Shown here piece by piece: positions 28,823 through 36,543 of a stretch of DNA of 64,000 nt. This DNA comes from Halofilum ochraceum. GTDB taxonomy: Bacteria; Pseudomonadota; Gammaproteobacteria; XJ16; Halofilaceae. Positions within the stretch are counted from its first letter, which is position 1. The number at the start of each line of letters is the position of its first letter. The notes under the pieces were generated by a model. The model did not search any database, was not told where the DNA came from, and saw nothing but the letters and a program-made list of their open reading frames with translations. Position numbers and translations under genes: made by a program. The stretch lies in assembly GCF_001614315.2 (NCBI RefSeq), contig NZ_LVEG02000004.1, positions 372,001 to 436,000 on the forward strand, given 5' to 3'.

Positions 28823-28837
28823 TGTAATGATATAACA
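28823..28837 (+). promoter_or_regulatory. Zur-like operator upstream of zrgA
   Basis: TGTAATGATATAACA matches the gammaproteobacterial Zur pattern TGTTATAnTATAACA at all but two positions. It is in the fhuD/zrgA divergent region, about 75 bases before the zrgA ATG. Zinc repression of the ZrgA gene is the natural reading, since zrgA homologues are zinc-regulated. Confidence 0.6.
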
Positions 28838-28910
28838 GTACGGAGACGATCACCTACGATTGCGCGGCGGCCTGCTCGCAACCCTCGATCCTGCCAAAGG
28901 CAGGGACACA

Positions 28911-29501
28911 ATGAACGCCGGAGAGCGCCGTCCAATGCAAAACATCCTGCGGGCCACCATCCTGAGCGCCGCCTTCTGTGCCCTTGCCGTAAGCGGTTTC
29001 GTGTCGGCGGCTGAGACCCGGGAGCACGGTGCGCATGTGCACGGCACCGCGCGCCTCGACATCGCCTTCGTCGGCGGAGAACTGGCGCTTGATCTGTATT
29101 CCCCCGCGATGAACATCGTCGGCTTCGAGCACGAACCGGGCAACAATGCCCAACGCGAGCAGCTCGAGGATGCACTGAGCACGCTGCGCGATGCCGGGCG
29201 CGTATTCAGCGTAACGGATGCCGCCGGATGCAGGACCGTGCTCAGCCAGGCAAACCGGGTCTCCGAGCATGGACACGAAGAGCACGAAGAGCACGAAGAG
29301 CATGCGGGTAGCGAGAGCGCCCACTCGGAGATCCAGGCCCGTTACCGCTACGAGTGCAGCGCCCCCGCCGCGCTCGAGCGGATTCAGGTGAGGCTGTTCG
29401 AACTGTTCCCGGCTACCGAGAGCATCCGTGTGCAGATGCTGACGGATACCGCCCAGCGCGCCATGGTCCTGCTGCCGGACAACGCGGATGTGCCGTTTTG
29501 A
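28911..29501 (+). CDS. zrgA: ZrgA-family (DUF2796) periplasmic histidine-rich zinc protein
   Basis: 196 residues from ATG 28911 (ATG 28935, 188 residues, also fits). A signal peptide ends at FVSA near residue 31. The mature N-terminus REHGAHVHGTARLDIAF is the DUF2796 hallmark. A His/Glu-rich loop (EHGHEEHEEHEEHAG) is a likely zinc-binding segment, encoded by a 9-base tandem repeat at 29275-29300. In Vibrio this family is the first gene of a zinc-regulated transport operon. Here the other members (DUF3299 and the ABC genes) lie just downstream, but DUF3299 is on the other strand. Confidence 0.82.
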   Translation: MNAGERRPMQNILRATILSAAFCALAVSGFVSAAETREHGAHVHGTARLDIAFVGGELALDLYSPAMNIVGFEHEPGNNAQREQLEDALSTLRDAGRVFSVTDAAGCRTVLSQANRVSEHGHEEHEEHEEHAGSESAHSEIQARYRYECSAPAALERIQVRLFELFPATESIRVQMLTDTAQRAMVLLPDNADVPF

Positions 29502-29521
29502 CCAACGGACTGATCGACGCC

Positions 29522-29618
29522 GTAGGCCGGCTTTTGCCGAAGGCAACAGCCGGCATGGTTCAGACGGTTCTTCGGACGTAAATGCCGGCTGGCTCCCTCC
29601 GGTCGCAAGCCGGCCTAC
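29522..29618. repeat. Foldback element, copy 2, between convergent zrgA and DUF3299
   Basis: The left arm begins GTAGGCCGGCTTTTGCCGAA and ends GGCAACAGCCGGC. The right arm reads GCCGGCTGGCTCCC then CGGTCGCAAGCCGGCCTAC. The reverse complement of the right arm matches the left arm of the element at 25594 at about 31 of 35 positions, so the two elements are inverted relative to each other. Confidence 0.78.
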
Positions 29619-29645
29619 GTGGATGCGGCGCTGGAAATTCCGCGC

Positions 29646-30185
29646 CTACCGGAATTCGCTGATCGAGTCGGCGTCGATGGTGTAGGTTGCGAGGCCGAGT
29701 TCGTTCTCGGTGGTTTCGATTTCGAGCTCGCCGACCACGTTGTACGGGGCGTACAGGTCGGTGGGCAGGCCGCCGGAGAACGTTACGTGGACGATCTGGT
29801 TGGGCGGAGGCGGTGGCGAGTGGATGCAGGCGCCGAAATAGGGCACGAGAAAAAAGCGGAACGGGTCGCCGCGTTCGGTGTGTTCCAGGGGCACGAGGAA
29901 ACCGGGGATGCGCACGTATTCACCCTCGAGTTCGCCGCGGACCCGCGTAGAAGACAGGACTTCCGGCATCTTCACACCATCGGTGAGTTCGTCCGCGCCC
30001 GATTCGAGTTGTTCGCGGTTCAGCTCGGCCATGGTCTCCGGGAGTTTTTTCATGGCCTCAAGATCCTCTTCCGGGAGCAGGTCGAACCACTCCAGGTCCC
30101 GCGCCTCGCGCGCATGCGTCACGAGTGGAAGCGTCAGAACGATGCCAAAAATCAGGGCGGTCGCGATGCGGATCGGGCGTGCCAT
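29646..30185 (-). CDS. DUF3299-family exported protein
   Basis: 179 residues with a signal peptide (IATALIFGIVLTLPLVTHA). The DUF3299 signature is clear: VRIPGFLVPLE, FFLVPYFGACIHSPPPPPNQ and the conserved Gly near VEGELEIE-type end. DUF3299 proteins are periplasmic, of unknown biochemical role, and are linked to ZrgA and MacB-like ABC transporters in zinc-responsive clusters. It is divergent from the ABC ATPase gene by about 30 bases. Confidence 0.8.
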   Translation of the reverse strand: MARPIRIATALIFGIVLTLPLVTHAREARDLEWFDLLPEEDLEAMKKLPETMAELNREQLESGADELTDGVKMPEVLSSTRVRGELEGEYVRIPGFLVPLEHTERGDPFRFFLVPYFGACIHSPPPPPNQIVHVTFSGGLPTDLYAPYNVVGELEIETTENELGLATYTIDADSISEFR

Positions 30186-30214
30186 GGTCTGGTCCGGCGC
30201 TGGGAGATGAGTGT

Positions 30215-30937
30215 GTGAGTATGCCCCAAAGCGATGCCGTAAACAGTGCCGCGGTCACACTGCACGACCTCGGCTTTGCATGGCCGCGCGCATCAGAGCC
30301 CGTCCTCGCGATCGAGTCGTTCACCATCGAGCGGGGCCAGCGTGTTTTTCTGTGTGGCCCAAGCGGCAGCGGCAAGAGCACGCTGCTTGGCGTTATCGGC
30401 GGCGTCCTGCAACCGGGTGGCGGCGAGGTCGGCGTGCTTGGAACCGATCTCGGGCGGCTGTCACCCGCCGCGCGGGACCGCTTCCGCGCGGATCATATCG
30501 GCCTCGTGTTCCAGCAGTTCAACCTGTTGCCGTACCTCGGCGTGGTCGACAATGTCCTGCTCGCCACGCGGTTCTCGGCCCGCCGGGCAGCCGCGGTCGG
30601 GGATGATGCCGCAAGGGCCGCGCGCGAATTGCTGGCGGTTCTGGGGCTGGACGACACACGGCTGCTGCACGCGCCGGTAACGGAACTCAGCGTCGGGCAG
30701 CAGCAGCGGGTCGCGGTCGCGCGCGCGCTGCTCGGGGCGCCGGGACTGGTCATCGCGGACGAACCGACATCGGCGCTCGACAGCGATTCGCGCGCCGCAT
30801 TCATGAAACTGCTTTTCCGCGAGTGCGCCCGCACGGGGGCGACCCTGCTGTTCGTGAGTCACGATCGGGCGCTCGCCGATGGGTTCGATCGCGTGGTCGA
30901 GCTGCCCGCGCTGAACCGCGCGTCGGTGGCGGCATGA
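30215..30937 (+). CDS. ABC transporter ATPase, LolD/MacB type
   Basis: 240 residues from GTG 30215 (seven bases after GGGAGA) or 238 from ATG 30221. Walker A is CGPSGSGKSTLLG, the Q-loop FQQFNLLPYL, the signature LSVGQQQRVAVARAL and Walker B LVIADEPTSALD. This subfamily works with FtsX-type permeases in lipoprotein release, efflux or envelope-stress roles rather than in uptake. Its stop overlaps the permease start (ATGA). With zrgA and DUF3299 nearby it probably belongs to the zinc-linked transporter; direction and substrate are unproven. Confidence 0.87.
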   Translation: MSMPQSDAVNSAAVTLHDLGFAWPRASEPVLAIESFTIERGQRVFLCGPSGSGKSTLLGVIGGVLQPGGGEVGVLGTDLGRLSPAARDRFRADHIGLVFQQFNLLPYLGVVDNVLLATRFSARRAAAVGDDAARAARELLAVLGLDDTRLLHAPVTELSVGQQQRVAVARALLGAPGLVIADEPTSALDSDSRAAFMKLLFRECARTGATLLFVSHDRALADGFDRVVELPALNRASVAA

Positions 30938-32199
30938 AGGCGCTGCTCGGGATCGCGCTGCGCAGTCTCCTGAACCGGCGGCTGACGGTTGGACTGACGA
31001 TCGCGGGGCTGACGGTGAGCGTGGCGCTGCTGCTCGGGGTCGAACAGGCGCGCAAGTCCGCCCGCGAGGGCTTTACGCAGACGATCTCGGGCACGGACCT
31101 GATCGTCGGTGCGCGCAGTGGCCCGGTGCAACTGTTGCTGTATTCGGTGTTCCACATCGGCAACGCGACCAATCAGGTCTCCTGGGAGAGCTACCGCGAG
31201 ATCGCCGACAGCGGCCCGGTGGCATGGACGGTACCGATCGCGCTGGGCGACGCGCACCGCGGCTATCGGGTCATGGGCACGACCGAGGATCTGTTCCGGC
31301 ACTACCGCTACGCGCGGACGCGCCAGCTGGAGTTCGCCCGCGGCCAGGCCTTTGACGGCGTGTTCGACGCCGTCCTCGGGGTCGATGTCGCCGAGCGGCT
31401 CGGTTACGAAGTCGGGCGCGAGATCGTGGTCAGTCACGGGGTCGCCGCCCGGAGCTTTCTTGATCACGACGACAAGCCGTTCACCGTGACTGGCATTCTG
31501 CAGCGCACCGGTACACCGCTCGATCGCACTGTTCTGGTCACGCTGGAAGGGATCGAGGCGATCCACGTCGACTGGCAGTCCGGGCGGCCGCCGACGCCGG
31601 GTGAACGGATTTCGGCGGATGATGCGCTCGCGATGGAACTGCAGCCGGAGGCCATCACCGCGTTTCTCGTCGGCCTCCAGTCCCGCATCGCGACGTTCCG
31701 CCTGCAGCGGGCGATCAACGATTACCCGGATGAACCGCTGACCGCGATCCTGCCCGGCGTCGCCTTGTCGGAACTGTGGTCTGTGATCGGGACCGTCGAA
31801 CGCGTCCTGCTGGCCATTTCCGCCTGTGTGGTGCTGGCGGGCCTGATCGGTATGGTGACGACGTTGCTCACGAGCCTCAGCGAGCGGCGCCGCGAGATGG
31901 CGATCCTGCGTGCCGTGGGTGCGCGTCCCTGGCACATCTTCGTGCTGTTCATGCTCGAAGCGACGACGATTGGGGTCGCGGCAGCCGTACTCGGAAGCGT
32001 CCTCGTCTTTGGTGGCTTCTGGCTGGGGGCAGGCGTGATCGGGCAGCAGACAGGTATCCACCTGCAGCTCGTCGCGCCCAGTGTGAGCGAGGCCGTCATT
32101 CTCGGACTGGTGATCGCCGCGAGTGCGCTTGCGGGGGCCATTCCGGCCTGGCGCGCGTGGCGGACTTCGCTCGCTGACGGGCTGGCGATCCGGCTCTGA
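30934..32199 (+). CDS. FtsX/MacB-type ABC transporter permease
   Basis: 421 residues from ATG 30934, overlapping the ATPase stop. One N-terminal membrane segment (TVGLTIAGLTVSVALLLG) is followed by a periplasmic domain of about 230 residues and three C-terminal segments (LAISACVVLAGLIGMVTTLLTSL, IFVLFMLEATTIGVAAAVLGSVLVFG, AVILGLVIAASALAGAIPAW). SERRREMAILRAVGA before the second C-terminal segment is characteristic of the FtsX family. Family members act mechanically on periplasmic partners. Confidence 0.88.
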   Translation: MKALLGIALRSLLNRRLTVGLTIAGLTVSVALLLGVEQARKSAREGFTQTISGTDLIVGARSGPVQLLLYSVFHIGNATNQVSWESYREIADSGPVAWTVPIALGDAHRGYRVMGTTEDLFRHYRYARTRQLEFARGQAFDGVFDAVLGVDVAERLGYEVGREIVVSHGVAARSFLDHDDKPFTVTGILQRTGTPLDRTVLVTLEGIEAIHVDWQSGRPPTPGERISADDALAMELQPEAITAFLVGLQSRIATFRLQRAINDYPDEPLTAILPGVALSELWSVIGTVERVLLAISACVVLAGLIGMVTTLLTSLSERRREMAILRAVGARPWHIFVLFMLEATTIGVAAAVLGSVLVFGGFWLGAGVIGQQTGIHLQLVAPSVSEAVILGLVIAASALAGAIPAWRAWRTSLADGLAIRL

Positions 32200-32247
32200 G
32201 CGCCAGTCTGTGGTGGTCAACGATCTCCTTTTGTCATGCAGTATGCA

Positions 32248-32264
32248 AATGCAAATCGTTCCTG
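32248..32264 (+). promoter_or_regulatory. Possible Fur-like box upstream of exbB
   Basis: AATGCAAATCGTTCCTG, 44 bases before the exbB ATG, resembles the first half of the boxes at 21576 and 28683 (AATGCGAAT). A TTGTCA that could serve as -35 is at 32231. The second half is poor, so the call is tentative. Confidence 0.35.
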
Positions 32265-32307
32265 TTTGTGAGATCATCGCCGGTCTGAATGGGCATGGAG
32301 TGGAGCG

Positions 32308-33030
32308 ATGAATGAATCGGGTTCGGTGCTTGCCCTGCTCGAGGCCGGCGGCACCGTCATGTGGATCCTCGCCGGTCTGTCCGTGTTCGCGCTGGCGATC
32401 ATATTCAACAAATTATGGGACTTCTGGCGCGCCGGGATCTGGCGCCGCAAAGAGGTGAACCTTGCGCTGGCCGAATGGCAGGCCGGACGGGATGGCACGG
32501 CACTGCCGCCGTTGGAGCACGCCCGCGATCCGGTCGCCGACGTGCTGCGCGTGGCGCTGGCGGGGCGCATGGACGCGGGCGTGGAAGATGGTGTGGTCCG
32601 TGAGGAAGTAGCGCGACGCGGCGCGGCCTGGCTGGAATCGCTGCGGGGGGGGCTGCGCCCACTGGAACTCATCGGCACGCTGGCGCCGCTGCTCGGTCTG
32701 CTCGGTACGGTCATTGGCATGATCGACGCTTTCCGTGAACTCGAATCCGCCGGCAGCCAGGTCGATCCGTCCGTGCTCTCCGGCGGTATCTGGGTGGCTC
32801 TGCTGACCACCGCGGCGGGGTTGTCCGTGGCGATCCCGGCGGTCGCGGCGCACACGTTCCTCGAACGCCAGCTCGAGCGTCTGCATCACCGGATGCAGGA
32901 CGCGGCGACACGCGTGTTCAGCCGGGCGGTCGGTCGTATCATGGCCCCCGAAGGCGCCGACGACGCCTCGGGTCAGGAGCGTGCGGACGCCGGTCCGACC
33001 CGTCTGGCGGAGGCGGCCGGTGCGGATTGA
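32308..33030 (+). CDS. exbB: ExbB/TolQ-type proton channel
   Basis: 240 residues, three membrane segments: residues about 15-35 (TVMWILAGLSVFALAIIF), 120-145 (ELIGTLAPLLGLLGTVIGMIDAF) and 155-180 (WVALLTTAAGLSVAIPAVAA). The GTLAPLLGLLGTVIGMI and ALLTTAAGLSVAIP segments are standard ExbB/TolQ/MotA signatures. ExbB forms the inner-membrane proton channel that powers TonB. It is followed by two exbD genes and tonB in a tightly overlapping operon. Confidence 0.92.
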   Translation: MNESGSVLALLEAGGTVMWILAGLSVFALAIIFNKLWDFWRAGIWRRKEVNLALAEWQAGRDGTALPPLEHARDPVADVLRVALAGRMDAGVEDGVVREEVARRGAAWLESLRGGLRPLELIGTLAPLLGLLGTVIGMIDAFRELESAGSQVDPSVLSGGIWVALLTTAAGLSVAIPAVAAHTFLERQLERLHHRMQDAATRVFSRAVGRIMAPEGADDASGQERADAGPTRLAEAAGAD

Positions 33031-33418
33031 TGTACCCCGGCGCCGGCCGGTCGGAATCCGCCTCACACCGCTGATCGACGTCGTATTCATCCTGCTGGTG
33101 TTTTTCATGCTGGCGTCCAGCTTCATGGACTGGCGCGGGTTCCGTCTCGATCTGCCGGCAGCGGACGCCACGCCGGACCCGGACATCGACCCGATCGTTA
33201 TCCGGGTGCTGGGCGATGGCGGTTACCGGATGGGTGGCCTCGATGTCGACGCCGGGGAACTGGCGGATCGGGTGCGCGACGTCCGTGGCGGGGCGGATGA
33301 GCGGCCCGTGATCATCCAGGCGAACGCCGACGCGCCCGTCCAGGCTACCGTCCGCGCACTTGATCGGTTGCATGCCGGCGGTATCGAGGGGGCGTCACTG
33401 GCGGGAGAGTCGCGATGA
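33020..33418 (+). CDS. exbD: ExbD-family protein, copy 1
   Basis: 132 residues from GTG 33020 preceded by GGAGG; the start overlaps the exbB stop by 11 bases. The single N-terminal membrane segment LTPLIDVVFILLVFFMLASS contains the essential Asp of ExbD/TolR. The C-terminal periplasmic domain follows (ADERPVIIQANADAPVQATVRALD). It works with ExbB as the proton-motive-force transducer for TonB. Confidence 0.9.
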   Translation: MRIDVPRRRPVGIRLTPLIDVVFILLVFFMLASSFMDWRGFRLDLPAADATPDPDIDPIVIRVLGDGGYRMGGLDVDAGELADRVRDVRGGADERPVIIQANADAPVQATVRALDRLHAGGIEGASLAGESR

Positions 33419-33837
33419 TCGTGCCGCTGCCGCGCAGCAGCCGGACGTCCGAGGACAACGTCCTGCCGCTCATCAATATCGTCTTTCTGCTGTTGATCTT
33501 CTTCATGATCGCCGGGGCGCTATCCACCCGACCGCCGTTCGAACTGCAGCCGCCGCGGGCAGATGCGGCTCCATCGACCTCAGCACCGGCAACTGCCGGA
33601 ATCGCGATTGCAGCCGATGGTCGTATCGCGTTCCGGGGCGAGGAGATCGCCCTCGGGGCACTGTCCGACCGTGCCCGCGACTGGGCGGGGAGCAACGATA
33701 ACGACCGGCCACTCACGCTGCGGGTAGACGGCGGGGCCGACAGCGAGCGTCTCCTGGCGGTGATGGCGGCCCTCAAGGAAGCCGGGATTGAGCGTATCCG
33801 CATGCTGGCGGTTGGCGGCCAAGACGGGGCGGGCTGA
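33415..33837 (+). CDS. exbD: ExbD-family protein, copy 2
   Basis: 140 residues, ATGA overlap with copy 1. The membrane segment [20 protein letters not shown] has Asn at the position where canonical ExbD has the proton-conducting Asp (LIN against LID in copy 1). That difference suggests a structural or regulatory role and possibly an ExbD1-ExbD2 heterodimer. The periplasmic domain is normal. Confidence 0.88.
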   Translation: MIVPLPRSSRTSEDNVLPLINIVFLLLIFFMIAGALSTRPPFELQPPRADAAPSTSAPATAGIAIAADGRIAFRGEEIALGALSDRARDWAGSNDNDRPLTLRVDGGADSERLLAVMAALKEAGIERIRMLAVGGQDGAG

Positions 33838-34721
33838 TGCGTGGTATCCGCTGGCTGCTCGTCGGCTCGCTCGCGCTCGCGCTCCACATCGCCGTGTTCG
33901 TCGGCCTCTCCCGGGCCATGAATGACACCGGTACGCAGGCCAGGGGACGTGACGGGTTGCTGGTCGCGCTCGCGCCCGCCGGCACTGCCGCAGGCAATGC
34001 CAGGGAAACACGCCGCACCGATGCGCGGACACCACATCCGGACAGGCAGGCGGAGACGCGACAGGAAGCGGAACCCGAGCCGGAACCCAAGCCCGAACCC
34101 GAGCCGGAACCCGAGCCGGAACCCGAGCCGGAACCCGAGCCGGAACCCGAGCCGGAACCCGAGCCGGAACCCGAGCCGGAACCCGAGCCGGAACCCGAGC
34201 CGGAACCCGAGCCGGAACCCGAGCCGGAACCCGAGCCGGAACCCGAACCCGAACCCGAACCGGAACCGGAACCGGAACCGGAATCGGAATCAACGACTGC
34301 AACCGCGTCCACCAAAAAGCCGGCGGAGGATCCGGACAAGCGCGAGACCACGGCGGGCGACGCCGGATCGGGCGGGGCAGACGGTGACACCGGGTCCACT
34401 TCGGAGGGAGGTGCCGGGGGTGGGGATCCCGGCGCGCGCGCCGACTATCTCGACCGGCTGCGGGCGCATCTCGGTCGCCACAAGGAATACCCGCGCCGGG
34501 CCCGGGCGCGGCGGATCGAGGGCACGGTGACCGTGGGCTTCACCATTCATCCGGACGGGCGGATCACGGATACGCGGATCGACGAGAGTTCCGGTCAGCG
34601 GATTCTCGATCAGGCGGCCGAGCGCATGCTTGAGCGGGCGTCGCCGGCGCCGTCGTTCAACGATGACATGGATTCGTCGCCCATCACGCTGAGCGTCCCG
34701 GTCAGCTACGGGCTCCGGTAA
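33837..34721 (+). CDS. tonB: TonB energy transducer with long Pro-Glu linker
   Basis: 294 residues; the start shares one base with the exbD2 stop (TGATG). The N-terminal membrane anchor is at residues 6-26 ([20 protein letters not shown]). The periplasmic linker (about residues 78-150) is almost pure Pro-Glu repeats from a 12-base tandem repeat. The C-terminal TonB domain contains [20 protein letters not shown] and the [14 protein letters not shown] helix. TonB couples the proton motive force to the siderophore receptor. The rigid acidic linker spans the periplasm; canonical TonB linkers alternate Pro-Glu and Pro-Lys, here nearly all acidic. Confidence 0.92.
   Translation: MRGIRWLLVGSLALALHIAVFVGLSRAMNDTGTQARGRDGLLVALAPAGTAAGNARETRRTDARTPHPDRQAETRQEAEPEPEPKPEPEPEPEPEPEPEPEPEPEPEPEPEPEPEPEPEPEPEPEPEPEPEPEPEPEPEPEPEPEPEPESESTTATASTKKPAEDPDKRETTAGDAGSGGADGDTGSTSEGGAGGGDPGARADYLDRLRAHLGRHKEYPRRARARRIEGTVTVGFTIHPDGRITDTRIDESSGQRILDQAAERMLERASPAPSFNDDMDSSPITLSVPVSYGLR
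34105..34236 (+). repeat. 12-bp tandem repeat in tonB, eleven perfect copies
   Basis: CGGAACCCGAGC is repeated eleven times exactly, each copy encoding four residues of the Pro-Glu run, with diverged copies on both sides (34081-34104 and 34237-34280). Copy number should vary between strains. Confidence 0.95.
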
Positions 34722-35033
34722 CGCTCTCGTCTCCCCCTCGGCTTGTGCGTGCTCCGGGGCGCACGGGGCGAGCCCCCCTTTACGCGAACCGACCATCAGG
34801 GCGCATTCCCGCGACCCGCAACGGATTCACGAATCGCTCCGCGGTTCCCGGCGACAGGGCCGGAATCGGTAACCCCTTTGCGTAATGTCATCCATGTAAT
34901 CAATCCGACCGCGCAAGACAGCGGATTTCCGACTATAAACAGTCCCGTGGTTCGGGGCGCCGGCTGACCCCGCGCACGTGCGGCTTGCAGGCCGACCGGT
35001 TCCCCGGCGGTCGTTGTGATGGCGCGGAGCAAT
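34722..35033. other. Intergenic region before the exopolysaccharide cluster
   Basis: No credible gene. Near the tonB end is a short GC hairpin (GGGGCGAGCCCC at 34765-34776 followed by CCTTT), a weak terminator candidate. A TATAAA at 34934-34939 could be the -10 of the exopolysaccharide operon, but no good -35 is seen. I found no ops/JUMPstart element and no clear sigma-54 site. Confidence 0.5.
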
Positions 35034-36428
35034 ATGAACAAACTGGCAAGGTATTATGGGCGGCTGTTCGACTGGTTGCCCGTGCTTGAAGGATTCCTTC
35101 TGGTCGGGGCCGTGTATCTTGCGGTCCTGATACGCGTCGGGACGGATCCGTCCGAGATCCGGACGAGCATCGGACCGGTGTGGCCCGAAGCCGTCGTTTT
35201 CAGCGCGGCCCTGCTGGTCTCGATGACCGCCGTAGGTCTGTACAACCGGCGATTGCGCGACGGGCTGGAGGGGATCGTCGTACGGATTGTCCTCGCCTTT
35301 GCCGGCGGGACGACGTTGACCGCGTTGATTTACTACGCCTTCCCGCAGATATTCCTGGGGCGTGGTGTACTCTTCATTGCCCTGGCGCTTGGGTTTCTGG
35401 CCGTCCTTATACTGCGCGCAGAGATCCTGGGTATCGCACGGTACGAAGAAGGCAAGCGCCGGGTGCTGGTCCTGGGCGCCGGTCAACGGGCGGAAGTCCT
35501 TTCCCGCCTGAGGCGCCGTACCGATCTGATCGGCCTGCGCATCGTCGGTTATGTCCGTCATGCCAATGACCGTCTTGCCGTGCCCGAGTCGGAACTGGTT
35601 GAACTCGACGCCCCGCTGTCGACCTGGGCCATCGATCACGGTATCGACGAGATCGTGGTCGGTCCGGATGAACGGCGCCAGAACCTGGATATGCACCAGT
35701 TGCTTCTGTGTCGGGCGCACGGGATGGTCGTATCCGACGTCGCCACGTTCTATGAGCGTGAAACCGGGCGTGTCAGTCTCGATATTCTCCTGCCGAGCTG
35801 GCTGGCGTTTTCGACTGGTTTCCATTCGAGCTTCATCGGTGACCGCGTCAAGCGCCTGTTCGATATCGTCGTCAGTCTCTCCCTTCTGATTCTGGCTTCG
35901 CCGCTCATTCTGCTGGCTGCGCTCGCCGTATGGATCGAATCCGGTTTTCGCGGGCCGATCCTGTACCGGCAGGCGCGTGTCGGGACGAATGACACGGTTT
36001 TCCAGGTCCTGAAGTTTCGCAGCATGCGACCCGATGCCGAAGCGGACGGTACCGCGCGCTGGGCGACCGCCGGCGACGACCGGGTTACATCGGTCGGGCG
36101 GATCCTGCGCCGGTACCGGATTGACGAGCTGCCGCAGATATTCAACGTCCTGCGCGGCGAGATGAGCTTCGTCGGCCCGCGGCCCGAGCGTCCCGAATTC
36201 GTCGACCACCTGGAGGGGATTTTTCCCCGCTATGCCGACCGCCACCGAGTCAAGCCGGGTCTGACCGGATGGGCCCAGATCCGTTATCCATACGGGGCCT
36301 CCGACCGGGATGCGTTCGAAAAGCTCCAGTACGACCTGTACTACGTCAAGAACCGGAATCTTCAGCTGGATCTGACGATCCTCCTGCAGACGGCCGAAGT
36401 CGTGCTCTGGGGAAAGGGGGCACGGTGA
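35034..36428 (+). CDS. Undecaprenyl-phosphate sugar phosphotransferase of the XrtA/PEP-CTERM-associated type
   Basis: 464 residues from ATG 35034 (35019 and 35016 are possible). The N-terminal half has about four membrane segments (EGFLLVGAVYLAVLIRVG, AVVFSAALLVSMTAVGLY, IVLAFAGGTTLTALIYYAF, VLFIALALGFLAVLIL) and a nucleotide-binding-like domain (RRVLVLGAGQRAEVL). The C-terminal bacterial sugar transferase domain starts KRLFDIVVSL and includes LYRQARVG, LKFRSM, IDELPQIFNVLRGEMSFVGP and VKPGLTGWAQI. It transfers a sugar-1-phosphate onto the lipid carrier to start repeat-unit assembly. Confidence 0.88.
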   Translation: MNKLARYYGRLFDWLPVLEGFLLVGAVYLAVLIRVGTDPSEIRTSIGPVWPEAVVFSAALLVSMTAVGLYNRRLRDGLEGIVVRIVLAFAGGTTLTALIYYAFPQIFLGRGVLFIALALGFLAVLILRAEILGIARYEEGKRRVLVLGAGQRAEVLSRLRRRTDLIGLRIVGYVRHANDRLAVPESELVELDAPLSTWAIDHGIDEIVVGPDERRQNLDMHQLLLCRAHGMVVSDVATFYERETGRVSLDILLPSWLAFSTGFHSSFIGDRVKRLFDIVVSLSLLILASPLILLAALAVWIESGFRGPILYRQARVGTNDTVFQVLKFRSMRPDAEADGTARWATAGDDRVTSVGRILRRYRIDELPQIFNVLRGEMSFVGPRPERPEFVDHLEGIFPRYADRHRVKPGLTGWAQIRYPYGASDRDAFEKLQYDLYYVKNRNLQLDLTILLQTAEVVLWGKGAR

Positions 36429-36462
36429 CGGGATATCCACGAAATCTTCGTTGCTGCCGTTG

Positions 36463-36490
36463 TTGGTGACGATTGCCTGGTCTATATAAA
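36463..36490 (+). promoter_or_regulatory. Possible internal promoter before the export lipoprotein gene
   Basis: TTGGTG (36463-36468), 16-base spacer, TATAAA (36485-36490) within TCTATATAAATA. A CCGGAC-TGCT-GTCCGG hairpin follows at about 36499-36514. It may add transcription of the downstream exopolysaccharide genes. Confidence 0.4.
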
Positions 36491-36543
36491 TACCCCGGTC
36501 CGGACTGCTGTCCGGCCGGAATCCGGGCGGGAGGAGGGAGACA

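Noticed and set aside
30859-32277. 472-codon minus-strand frame opposite the FtsX-type permease
   Set aside because: Antisense shadow, rich in Arg, Asp and His, while the plus strand has a well-formed membrane protein coupled to its ATPase.
34068-34290. Possible PEP-CTERM sorting signal in the Pro-Glu repeat protein
   Set aside because: The repeat is internal in TonB; there is no C-terminal membrane anchor or basic tail.
33773-34399. Minus-strand frame with a long Gly-Ser run
   Set aside because: It is the antisense reading of the Pro-Glu repeat in tonB.
34722-35033. Sigma-54 promoter or ops element before the exopolysaccharide operon
   Set aside because: No GG-N10-GC with matching flanks and no GGCGGTAG were found.
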